Assembly: GCA_949752795.1 (NCBI GenBank)
Contig: OX457057.1
Location: 9,910,632-9,974,631, forward strand
Length of the DNA: 64,000 nucleotides
Origin: Hyperoodon ampullatus
Lineage: Eukaryota > Chordata > Mammalia > Artiodactyla > Ziphiidae
Direction: 5' to 3'
This document shows positions 23,080 through 32,900 of this stretch, piece by piece. Position 1 is the first letter of the stretch. Every line of letters starts with the position of its first letter. Position numbers and translations under genes: made by a program. The notes beneath the pieces are model-generated. The model ran no database searches. It saw only the letters and a program-made list of their open reading frames with translations, and had not been told where the DNA came from.

Positions 23080-23433
23080 TGCCTCCACTCTTTTTCTGAA
23101 GTCCTGGATAATCTTCACTATCATTATTCTGAATTCTTTTTCTGGAAGATTGCCTATCTCCACTTCATTTAGTTGTTTTTCTGGGGTTTTATCTTGTTCC
23201 TTCATCTGGTACATAGGCTTCTGCATTTTCATCTTGTCTATCTTTCTGTGAATGTGGTTTTTGTTCCACAGGCTGCAGGATTGTAGTTCTTCTTGCTTCT
23301 GCTGTCTGCCCTCTGGTGAATGAGGCTATCTAAGAGGCTTGTGGAAGTTCCCTGATGGGAGGGATTGGTGGATGGTAGAGCTGGCTGTTGCTCTGATGGG
23401 CAGAGCTCAGTAAAACTTTCAGGTTAACTTAAT

Positions 23434-25004
23434 CTTAATAATAAAATCCCACAAAAACTGAGGAAATGAAAACTGCAGGCTATGAAAATCTTACTCATGT
23501 ATACAGAGGCGAAACAATTTTCTAAAAAATATTTGGCAAGCAGAATCCAGAAATATTAGAAAAAGGATACTGTATCATGGTCATATATACTAGAGTTTAT
23601 ACTAGAAATGTAAGATCAGTTTAACATTGCAAAATTAATCAATACAACTGATCACATTAATGGATTCAATGAGAGAAAGTGTATGATTATCTTAATAGAT
23701 GCAAAAACTTAAACATTTATTTATGGAAACTGTCTAAGCAAATTTAGAATAGAAGGAAACTTCTTGAATTCAATAAATGGCATTTACAAAAACGTCATAC
23801 TTAATGGTAAACATTAAACATTTTTCCTTTGGTATTAGGAACAGGACAAGAGTTGCTCACTATCATTTTTAATCAACATTGTTCTGGTGGTCTTAGCCAA
23901 TGCAAAAGACAAGTATAAAACCAGTTAGTATTGGAAAAGAGGAAATAAAATAGGTATTATTTGCAGATGCTATACTCCTGCATGCAGATTCTCAAAGAAT
24001 CTACAGGGAAATTATTAGAATTAATAAGATAATTAACAAGGTTGATGGACATAAAGTTATTGTTTTAAAAATTAATTGCATTTTAATATATAGGCAAGAA
24101 TCAGAAAATGAAATAAAAAATAATTCATTTAAGTAGCATAAAATACAAACTACATAGGAATAGATGATATCAAGAAAGTGAAAAGACAGCTCACAGAATG
24201 AGAGAAAATATTTGCAAATCTTATATCTGATAAGAGATTAATATCCAGAATATAAATAACTCCTACAACTCAAATACACACACACATACACACACACACA
24301 CACACACAATTAAAAAATGAGCAAAGGACTTGAATAGGTATTTCTCCAAAGAAGATATGCAAATAGCCAATAAGCACAGGAAAAGATGCTCAATATCATT
24401 AGCCATTGGGAAAATATAAATTGAAACTACAATGAGATACCACCTCACACCCATTAGGATAGGCTATTACCAAAAAAAAAAAAAAAAAGAAAGAAAGAAA
24501 AACAGAGAAAAATAACGTGTTGGCAAAAAATGGAGAAACAGGAACCCTGTGCATTGCTGGTGATAATGTAAAATGGTGTGGTTGCTGTGCAAAATAGCTT
24601 TGTGGTGCTGATTCCACTCTTAGGTGAATACTCAGAAGAGTGTAGCTCAAACAGCTATCTGTAAACCAATGTTCACAGCAGCATTATTCACATAGCCAAA
24701 AGGTGGAAACAATCCAATTGTCCATCAACAGATAAAGTGTGGTATACATATACACATAGTAGAATATTATTCAGCCATAAAAAGGAATGAAATTCTGACA
24801 TATGCTACAACATGGATGAACCTTGAAAACATTTGATTAAGTGAAATAAGCTATAAGGTATCTAGAGTAGACAAATTCATAGAGACAAGAAAGTAGAATA
24901 AAGGTTACCAGGGCTTGAGGGAAGAAGGAATGAGGAGATATTGTTAATGGGTACATAATTTTTGTTTTGGATGATGAAAAAGTCCTAGAAGGTGTGGAGT
25001 AATT
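23434..25004 (+). mobile_element. Old L1 ORF2 and 3' region, sense, right half
   Basis: Continues the 17265-17688 L1. Landmarks: 'ttagccaatgcaaaagacaa', 'gcagatgctatactcctgca' (the FADD-equivalent region), 'gcaaaggacttgaataggta', 'ttattcagccataaaaagga' and the 3' end 'ggatgatgaaaaagtcctag'. No intact frame. Some internal segments are missing. Confidence 0.8.
24272..24308. repeat. (CA)n microsatellite
   Basis: CA dinucleotides with one interruption (cacatacac), arisen inside the old L1. Confidence 0.9.
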
Positions 25005-25143
25005 TAAACAAACACTCATACACTGCTGGGGGAGGATGTAAATTGATATAACTCTTTGAAAATAGTTTGGCATTATCTACCAAAGTTAAGACACACATAC
25101 CCTATGACCCAGAAACCGCACTCCTAGGTATATATCTAAGAGC
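25005..25143 (+). mobile_element. Old L1 3' fragment, sense, left of hAT insertion
   Basis: 'catacactgctgggggagga', 'accctatgacccagaaaccg', 'actcctaggtatatatctaa' are sense L1 ORF2 3' phrases. This is a different L1 copy from the one ending at 25004; it resumes near 27703. Confidence 0.7.
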
Positions 25144-25229
25144 AGAGGTTTTCAAAGCATAGTCCACAGACCCCCAGAGATCCCCAAGCTCCTTTTAGGG
25201 GATCTTCAATGTCAACACTATTTTCTTTC

Positions 25230-25906
25230 TTTTTTTTTTGGTGTGTATGACTGTTTTTTTTATTGGGGTATAGTTGTTTTACAATGTTGTGTTTGTTTCT
25301 ATTGTACAGCAAAGTGAAGTAGAGTTCTCTGTGCTATACAGCAGGTTCTCATTAGTTATCTATTTTATACATATTAGTTAGTGTAGATATGTCAATCCCA
25401 ATCTCCTAGTTCATACCATCCTCCAACCCTTTGCCCCCTTGGTGTCCATATGTTTGTTCTCTATGTCTGTCTCTATTTCTGCCTTGCAAACAGTTTCCTC
25501 TGTACCATTTTTCTAGATTCCACATATATGCATTAATATACGATAATTGTTTTTCTTTTTCTGGCTTACTTCACTCTGTATGACAGTCTCTAGGTCCATC
25601 CACATCTCTACAAATGACTTTATTTCATTCATTTTTATGGCTGAGTAATATTCCACTGTATATATGTACCATATCTTCTTTATCCATTCATCTGTTGATG
25701 GAGATTTAGGTTGTTTCCTTGTCCTGGGTATTGTAAATAGTGCTGCAATGAACACTGGGGTGCATGTGTCTTTTTGAGTTATGGTTTTCTCTGGGTATAT
25801 GCCCAGTAGTGGGATTGCTGGGTCATATGGTAATTCTATTTTTAGTTTTTTAAGGAACCTCCATACTGTTCTCCATAATGACTGTATCAATTTACATTCC
25901 CACCAA
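25230..25906 (-). mobile_element. 5'-truncated L1, antisense, inside the hAT fossil (3'UTR type B)
   Basis: Minus strand carries the ORF2 C-terminus ([17 protein letters not shown], 25513-25959 frame) and a 3'UTR of the 'atggacaccaagggg' class, with poly-A seen as poly-T near 25250. The hAT sequence is interrupted at 'cactattttc' and resumes at 'agtaagatgttatt'. Confidence 0.87.
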
Positions 25907-26084
25907 AAGAGTAATAGTAAGATGTTATTTGCCTTTTTCCACGTTGTTGACATTTGCACTGATGGTGCAGAAGAGATGGGGGTAAAACTGCCAGAGCCTG
26001 TGCATAAATCAAGGCAGTGCCATTAACATTTGTATTCTTTGCCACCACACACTCACAGTTTTTTAAAAAACTTGCTAGTTTCAC

Positions 26085-26474
26085 TTCGTCCCAGCTTACC
26101 CTTCACTCCTCCCCCATGCCGTGTCCTCAAGTCCATTCTCTACGTCTGCGTCTTTATTCCTGTCCTGCCCTTAGGTTCATCAGAGCCATTTTTTTCTTTT
26201 TTTAGATTCCTTATATATGTGTTAGTGAAGTGAGAGAGTAGCATTGACATATACACACTACCAAATGTAAAATAGATAGCTAGTGGGAAGCAGCTGCATA
26301 GCGCGGGGAGATCAGCCCAGTGCTTTGTGACCACCTAGAAGGGTGGGAGGGAGGCACAAGAGGCAGGGGATATGGGGATATATGTATACATATAGCTGAT
26401 TCACTTTGTTATACAGCAGAAACTAACACAACATTGTAAAACAATTATACTCCAATAAAGATGTTTAAAAAAGC
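26085..26474 (+). mobile_element. Twin-primed (5'-inverted) L1 insertion with TSD
   Basis: Flanked by 'tgctagtttcac' at 26073-26084 and 26475-26486. Its left part (26085 to about 26222) is L1 3'UTR in antisense; its right part (about 26223-26474) is the adjoining downstream 3'UTR in sense, ending 'ccaataaagatgtttaaaa'. The two halves meet at neighbouring points in the L1 consensus. This is the classic product of twin priming. Confidence 0.9.
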
Positions 26475-26687
26475 TGCTAGTTTCACATAGAGTGTCTTTG
26501 ATGAAGAAGTAAAAATTACTAATTTTATTAAATCTTGACCCTTGAGCAGATGTCTTTTTCACAGGCTATGTGAAGAAATGGGAAGGACGCATGAGAAAGC
26601 TCTGCTGTTGCGTGCCCAAGTTCAATGGTTCTCTTGAGAAAGAACCCTCTGTGTGTGATTGTTTGAGTTATGAGTGAAATTAGCTGT

Positions 26688-26803
26688 TTTTTTTTTTTTT
26701 TTTTTGCACCTTGTGGGATCTTAGTTCCCTGACCAGGGATCAACCTGGGCCCCTTGCAGTGGAAGCTCAGAGTCCTAACCACTGGACCGCCAGAGAATTC
26801 TCA
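26688..26803 (-). mobile_element. tRNA-derived SINE, antisense
   Basis: Poly-T, then 'cttgtgggatcttagttccc', 'aaccactggaccgccagaga'. A diverged short cetartiodactyl SINE inside the hAT fossil. Confidence 0.78.
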
Positions 26804-27702
26804 GGTTTTTTTTTTTTTTTTAAATGAAACACAGTTTTTACCTGAAAGAACGACTGGCAGACAAATCACGGTTATTCGAATTGGAACATTTGGCAGATGA
26901 TTTCTCAAAAATGAATGAAGGAAGGCTGTCACTTCAAGGAAAACAATGGTCAGTAGTTGTTGCCAATGACAAAAATTTTGAGCTTTCGAGCTAAAACTAG
27001 AATTTTGGAAAACCTGTATCTACCACTGTGAGCTTGTCAACTTCCTAATAGGTGCTTTTCTGATTATATCAGTAGGGATATTAGCAAATGTGATTATTTG
27101 GGGATATAGTATAATGAAACACGTCAACATTTGGAAGATCTGCTCAGTAAAATTATCTTTTCCAAATGATCACCATGATGTTAAAAAATTACAAACGGGT
27201 TAAAGATCTATCCAAAGTACAAGATCAATCAGTGGATTTTAACGTAATAGAGCTCAAAGAGCTCATTGAATAGTTTCAGATTCCACACTGCAACTAAACT
27301 TTAAAAACTGCCACTTGTTGAGTTTTGGTGTAGTAGCAAAGAATATCCATGATTAACTGCAAAGGCTAGTAAAATATTTCTCTTTCTTCTAACTAAATAT
27401 CTATGTGAGACTGATTTTCTCCTTTAAACGAAACAACATATTACAACAGATTGAAAGTTTGTTGTTACTTATAAATTAATAAACACTAATTAATATATAA
27501 TATAATTCATTGGGTTGGCCAATTCTGTAGTGTAATATTCCTGCCATGACTGATTTCAAGCTACCAACATGACTACAGAATGTAGTGTTGGCTCTCACGA
27601 ACTGGTACAATCTGGCTCCAGACCACTAATATAATCCACATTTTAAAAAGTCCTTTGTGTTCTCAATAGTTTTTAAGAGACTAGAAATTTTGAGAACCAC
27701 TG

Positions 27703-28140
27703 CCCTAGAGAAATGGCTATATCTGGCTACTAGGAGACATGTTCTGTGTCCAAAAATATTTAGGAACCACAGCTACATGCAACATGGATGATTCTTAAAA
27801 ACATTAACCATATTGAGGAAAAAAATTCAGACTCAAATGAATACATGCTAGAGGATTCCATTTAAAGTCCACAATCAGGCAATACTAAGCTTTAGTGTTT
27901 AGGAATGCATCCTTTGGTGCTAAGCATATACAGAAAATCAAGGAAGAGATTGCCACAGAAGTCAGGTTGGAGTGGAAGAAGGCATATGGGAACACTTCTG
28001 AGGTGCTGGGAATGTTTTATTTCTTGACCGACATGCTGGTGGCGTTTTGTTTACTAGAATTCATTTTTTCTGTACATTTATTTTGAATGTAACTTTTCAT
28101 GTTTGTGTTACATTTTACAATAAAAAGTTTTAAAAAATGG
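27703..28140 (+). mobile_element. Old L1 3' end, sense, right of hAT insertion
   Basis: 'caacatggatgattcttaaa', 'gaggattccatttaaagtcc', 'gaggtgctgggaatgtttta', ending 'tacaataaaaagttttaaaa', the 3'UTR order of an L1M-type element. Pairs with 25005-25143 across the hAT insertion. Confidence 0.65.
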
Positions 28141-28171
28141 AATTATACAGAACACGTAGCTCTCTTGGGTT

Positions 28172-28501
28172 ATTTATTTATTTACTTTTTTTAAAAGAAG
28201 ATGTTGGGGGTAGGAGTTAATTAATTAATTAATTAATTTTTGCTGTGTTGGGTCTTCGTTTCTGTGCGAGGACTTTCTCTAGTTGCGGCAAGCGGGGGCC
28301 ACTCTTCATCGCAGTGCGCCGGCCTCTCACTGTCGCGGCCTCTCCTGCCGCGGAGCACAAGCTCCAGACACGCAGGCTCAGTAGTTGTGGTGCACGGGCC
28401 CAGCCGCTCCGCGGCATGTGGGATCCTCCCAGACCAGGGCTCGAACCCGTGTCCCCTGCATTAGCAGGCAGACTCCCAACCACTGCGCCACCAGGGAAGC
28501 A
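28172..28501 (-). mobile_element. CHR-1-type (long) SINE, antisense, 12-bp TSD
   Basis: (TTAA)n tail at 28216-28236, 'ctttctctagttgcggcaag', ending 'gcgccaccagggaagca'. Perfect flanking repeat 'ctctcttgggtt' at 28160-28171 and 28502-28513. Confidence 0.94.
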
Positions 28502-28513
28502 CTCTCTTGGGTT

Positions 28514-28929
28514 TTGATCGAAAGGATAGCCCATCTTCCTGGCTCAAGACTTGCCCAAACCATGGTACATGCCAAATAGAAGTTTGTTCTGCTCTATCTT
28601 CCATGTCCTTTCCCTGCCACATAGTTAGTTTCAATATGGAACAAATAATTTCCTGGAGTTCCTCTATTTTTGTTTAAAAGCCATTGGAAAACACTTTCTC
28701 TGAATTGCCTGCTTGAAATGGAATGTCTTCATTTGTGGCAAGCAAGACTACAGTGTACTGCTTCTTTAACTTAACCATATATTGCAGGCATCTTCCTATG
28801 TCAGCATTTTTTAACAGCTACAGGGTATTTTTTTATATGATGTGTCACAATCAGCTCTCTGCTGATAAACATCTAGGTGGTTCCTGATTTTTTGGCTTAA
28901 TGAATAAGCAAGATCATGGTCTTTATCCC
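28514..28929. other. Unassigned; possible old antisense L1 part
   Basis: 28680-28920 has faint antisense L1 phrases ('ggcatcttcctatgtcagca', 'ttttttaacagctacagggt'). The rest is unassigned. Confidence 0.35.
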
Positions 28930-29060
28930 ATTAGACTGAGCTCTATAGGGATGGGGCCCTGGTCTAGCCACTGATGCATTGTAGCCCCAGTTCAGTGCCA
29001 AGGATGTGGCATATGCTTGTTAGAATGACTCTGGAATGAATGAAGGGAGATGATCTGAAT
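28930..29060 (+). mobile_element. L2 LINE 3' end, sense
   Basis: 'gactgagctctatagggatg', 'gccccagttcagtgccaagg', ending 'ggaatgaatgaaggga', the L2 3' order. Confidence 0.6.
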
Positions 29061-29129
29061 GAACAATATTTATTAGTTTGACCACAGAGATAGGATTCCT
29101 CCTCAAGCCCCTTAGGCAAAGGGGCAGAT

Positions 29130-29345
29130 GGGCAGTGAGTAGAGCCCAGTGGTTTAGACCTGAATCAGAGTGGGTTTAAATCCCAGCTCTCCACGTGTGT
29201 CACTTGAGGCAGCTACTTAATCCCTCCTTGCTTCAGTGTCCTCATCCATAAAGTGGGTACAATCATTGGCACCTGCTTCATAGGGCTGCTCTGAGGATTA
29301 AACAAGTGAGTACATGTAAAAGTCTCAGTATGGGCCTAGCACATC
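29130..29345 (+). repeat. MIR SINE, sense
   Basis: 'tttaaatcccagctctccac', 'gtgtcctcatccataaagtg', 'ctgaggattaaacaagtgag' in full MIR order. Confidence 0.85.
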
Positions 29346-29562
29346 TGCACACATTAAGTAGTAGAATGTGATCATCTCAACTCGTTCTAGTTGAAAAAAT
29401 GCAGCAAAGATGATGCCTTTTATCAGGTGGTGACATAGAAACCAGGTCCTTCTGCCTCCTGCTTTTGTGGTGATTGTTGTGGTTTGATTTGCTTCTGTGG
29501 TGTCAATCTTGCTCCTGAAGAATCAGCTGCCCCCTTAAGGAGAGTATTTATACTCAGAGTCT

Positions 29563-29576
29563 ATCACCATGGAGAC
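29563..29576. promoter_or_regulatory. Candidate RFX X-box-like site upstream of CFAP107
   Basis: The imperfect palindrome atcaccatggagac lies about 230 bp upstream of the CFAP107 start codon. It resembles the X-box bound by RFX factors, which control ciliary genes, but matches only 9 of 14 positions of the symmetrical site. Presented as a candidate only, on the strength of its position. Confidence 0.3.
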
Positions 29577-29803
29577 AGTCAACAGTAGGGAATCCAAGAT
29601 CACATCACCTCTCCCTGGAGGCTGAAAGTGGACCCTCAGGGCCCTTTTATTCTGTGAAGCTAGTAGAGTTTCATCTACTACCACTCCTTTTGACTGCTGA
29701 AAAGACAAAAAAAGGCATCCCAAACTCAGCAACTTCATAACATCTCCCACCCCCGAAACCTTAAACTGTGTTAAGTCAAAGAAGCTTGGGGCAAATCCTT
29801 ACC

Positions 29804-29917
29804 ATGCAATTTCTTCCTGCAGTAAGTCCACAGTCGTTCTCCACTCCGAGCTGGAATATTGAGGCCAAGTATTCAACCAGAGTGCTCACTGGAAACTGGC
29901 TGGAGGAGAGGAGGAAG
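29804..29917 (+). CDS. CFAP107: CFAP107 coding exon 1
   Basis: 38 codons ending ...NWLEERRK, phase 0 donor gtaaga at 29918. An upstream stretch back to 29768 is open but not homologous. Confidence 0.93.
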
Positions 29918-32900
29918 GTAAGAAAGGAGAAGGTGGACAGAGGGCTCAGAGGGAGACCTGGCAGGGAGAGGGAGGAGTTGGGGCATTATTATTTTCAAAG
30001 GGCCATAGGTGACTCTGCATCTTAAGAAGGTGGCACTGTGTTATACATAGAGGAGTTATGTTCAAGCAATCATTGAGGTCCCTGTTGCATCTTGAAAACA
30101 TCATAGCATAGGTGTCAATACGGTTGTGCCTTGCAGTTCTATATTCAGTGGAGTGTTTCTAGGCATCCAGTGTTTCCTGTCCCTAATTCCACTGCACCTT
30201 GATTTGAAGAATGTCTGCTCTCCCTGGGCCGGCCCTTCCCAGAATGTGTTACCAGCCAAGGCAGGCTTGACACTCCTTGTGTTGATGTCCAGGGATGAAC
30301 TACTGTTCTCTGGCACCTGTCATGCAACCTTGCCCTGCCTGTGCATTTCAGCTTTCACTTTCAAAACAGAACAAATGGGCTTTTGATGTTCCCATGTACC
30401 TTAAAGGTCATCACAAAATACTTTGCCTGAATTGGCCTACTTAAAATAGGATATTTTTATTCGTGGCAATCAAGACTGACCCACTTAAATTTCTGCAGAG
30501 ACGTCTAGACATCCTCACGTCTTCTTGGAAAATAGCCAAGGGAAAGAGGGTGAGATAGAATTGGCAGCTTTGATGCAAGTGCGGGGAGGGTTGATGGTGA
30601 TTTCTGAGAACTGGAAAAGGCTGTTTTCATGGGGGAACATGAACATTTACCACCCCTCTGGCCAGATGTGGCTTTTGGCCATTTTTAGCTCTGACTGCAC
30701 TTGGCTTTGTTTGGGGAGTAGGGGTGTGTATTCCAAGGGCAAGAAGGACTGGGTGAGCAATCCCTTCAGGCTCCTGTGGGCAAGGCAGTATCCAGGGATG
30801 TTATGGACTGGTCCAACACCTAGAGGAGATTGCATAAAGAGAGCAGAGTTGGAGTGATGCTAGAAAGATGGCAGACTAAGAAGCTCCAGGTTCCTTGTTC
30901 TCCCATGGAAACACTTAAAAAGCAACTATAGCCTAACTGAAATAACTGTATGGGAGCTCTGCAAAACAAAGGTCTATAGCAAAAAATCAAATGCCCAGTA
31001 GAAAAAGCCACATTCAAAATAGTAGGAGATTCCATGGCATTTTTACTTGCCCTTTCTGCATTCCCTCCCCAGCACAGTGTGGTGCAGTGTGGGGGAAGCA
31101 GTGGCTCAGCTCCCAGTTCCCTCCCTGGAACCCAGAGGGAGTGGAACAACATTGTAATCTGTCTGGAAGCTGCCTGAGGGATTGGTCTCTGTTCTGCCTG
31201 ACTCAAGAGACAGACAGGGAAAAATGTGTAGTTCATATTTTAGGTTAGGAAGAGCTTGAAAAGCAGCAGTGGTCACCGTTAATGAAAGCTGCCAGGGGAC
31301 TACAAACTTGCAAATGTCTGGGGGCAAGAAATTATAGGTAGAAGAATGCAACAGAACATCTAAGGCTCTGAGAAGAAGCCAGGGAGAGACTCCTCAGATA
31401 ATTAAGGCATTTTAAAGCAGCCATGTACACAGGGGAAATAAAAGACATGCACATGCATGCACACACACACACACACACGCGCACAGAGGCCTAAGGAGGA
31501 TTCATGCTCATGTTCAGAAAAGTCCTGAGAAGAACTTAAACCTTCATACCTGGCTGATTCCAAGGCTCAGAACATGCCCTGCTACTTAGCGGAGAACTTT
31601 CCTTGAGCGGAGTCAGTCTGCAAAGACTAGGAGAGATGGCTGTTTTTTTCAAGTGCTCAGTGTTCAACAAAAAAATCATAAGGCATACAAAAAAACAGGA
31701 AAAGATGGCTCACTAAAAGGAAGAAAATAAAGTGGCAGAAAAGGTCCCTGAAGAAGCACAGGCAATGGAAATACCAGAGAAAAACTTTAAAAAACCTGTC
31801 TTAGGGGCTTTCCTGGTGGTGCAGTGGTTAAGAATCCACCTGCCAATGCAGGGGACATGGGTTCAATCCCTGGTTCGGGAAGATCCCACATGCTGCGGAG
31901 CAACTAAGCCCGTGTGCCACAACTACTGAGCCTGTGTGCCACAACTACTGAAGCCCGCATGCCTAGAGCCTGTGCTCCTCAACAAGAGAAACCACCACAA
32001 TGAGAAGCCTGTGCACCTCAATGAAGAGTAGCTCCTGCTGGACGCAACTAGAGAAAGCCCACGCACAGCAACTGAGACCCAACACAACCAAAAATAAATA
32101 AATAAAGTAAATAAATTTAAAAGAATTATAAAAAAACCCCACCTGTCTTAAATATGCTTAAAGATCTAAAAGAAAATATGGACAAAGAATTAAAGGAAAT
32201 CAGGAAAATAATATACAAGCAAAATGAGAATATTAATGAAAGATAGAAATTATAAAAAAGAACCAAACAAAAATAATGGAATTGGAAAACACAGTAACTA
32301 AATTGAAAAAAAATTCACTAGAGGCATTCAACAGTGGATTTGAACAAGCAGAAGAAAGAATCAGAGAACTTGAAGACAGATCATTTGAAATAACTGAGTC
32401 TAGGGAGCAAAAAGAAAAATGAATAAGAAAAGTGAACAGATCCCAAGGACTTATGGGACATCATCAAGCTGACCAGTATACAGATTATGGGATAAAAGAG
32501 AGAAAGAAGGGGGCAGAGAGATTATTTGAAGAAATAATGGCTGAAAACTTCCCAAACTGGAAGAAAAGATATGGATCTACAAATTCAAGAAGCTCAATGA
32601 AAATCAAATAAAATAAATCCCCAAAGAGACCCACACAGAGACAATTATAATCAAACTGTTGAAAGTCAAAGAAAAAGAGATCATCTTTAAAGAAGCAAGA
32701 GAAAAATGAATCATCACATACAAAGGAGCCCTAATAAGATTATCATTAGATTTCTTAAAAGAAATCTTGCAGGTCAGAAGGCAGTGGAGTGATATATTTA
32801 AAGGGCTCAAAAACAGTAACAACAAAAAGCCCCCACCCCACTATCAACTGAGAATACTGTTTTAGCCAGCAAAACTCTACTTCAAAAATGGTGAAATTAA

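Larger units (their letters stand above)
17702..23420 (-). mobile_element. Near full-length L1, antisense, inserted in older L1, 13-bp TSD
   Basis: Target-site duplication 'aggttaacttaat' at 17689-17701 and 23421-23433 is perfect. Minus strand order: 5'UTR remnant (about 23420-23233), ORF1 from ATG at 23232 with a coiled-coil second half (22752-22435), ORF2 endonuclease (GDFNT and SDHNAMRL motifs, 21545-20979), reverse transcriptase ([13 protein letters not shown] near 20300; FADDMILY near 19625), C-terminal domain (18721-17904), truncated 3'UTR and A-rich tail. After removing two SINEs it is about 5.2 kb. It is inactive: ORF1 is split by a SINE and then frameshifted near 22437; the ORF2 start codon reads ATT at 21935-21933; ORF2 is broken into several frames. 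This is a host retrotransposon, not a cellular gene. Confidence 0.94.
25144..27702 (+). mobile_element. hAT-superfamily DNA transposon fossil with transposase remnants
   Basis: Terminal inverted ends are visible: cagaggttttcaaagc at 25144 and ttttgagaaccactg ending at 27702. Degraded flanking 8-mers (tctaagag / ccctagag) fit an hAT target duplication. The interior at about 26830-27460 resembles known mammalian hAT transposases: 'acgactggcagacaaatcac', 'agattccacactgcaactaa', 'gttgagttttggtgtagtag', 'atctatgtgagactgatttt'. It is full of stops. Three later insertions break it: an antisense L1, a twin-primed L1 and a SINE. The exact family (Arthur/Zaphod-like) is from memory and should be checked. 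Confidence 0.75.

Noticed and set aside
17904..23232. Several long minus-strand open frames that could be read as host genes
   Set aside because: All belong to one L1 (ORF1, endonuclease, reverse transcriptase, C-terminus) bounded by a target-site duplication.
29768..29803. Twelve extra codons before the CFAP107 start
   Set aside because: Not conserved with the known protein, and homology begins at 29804 with a suitable start context.
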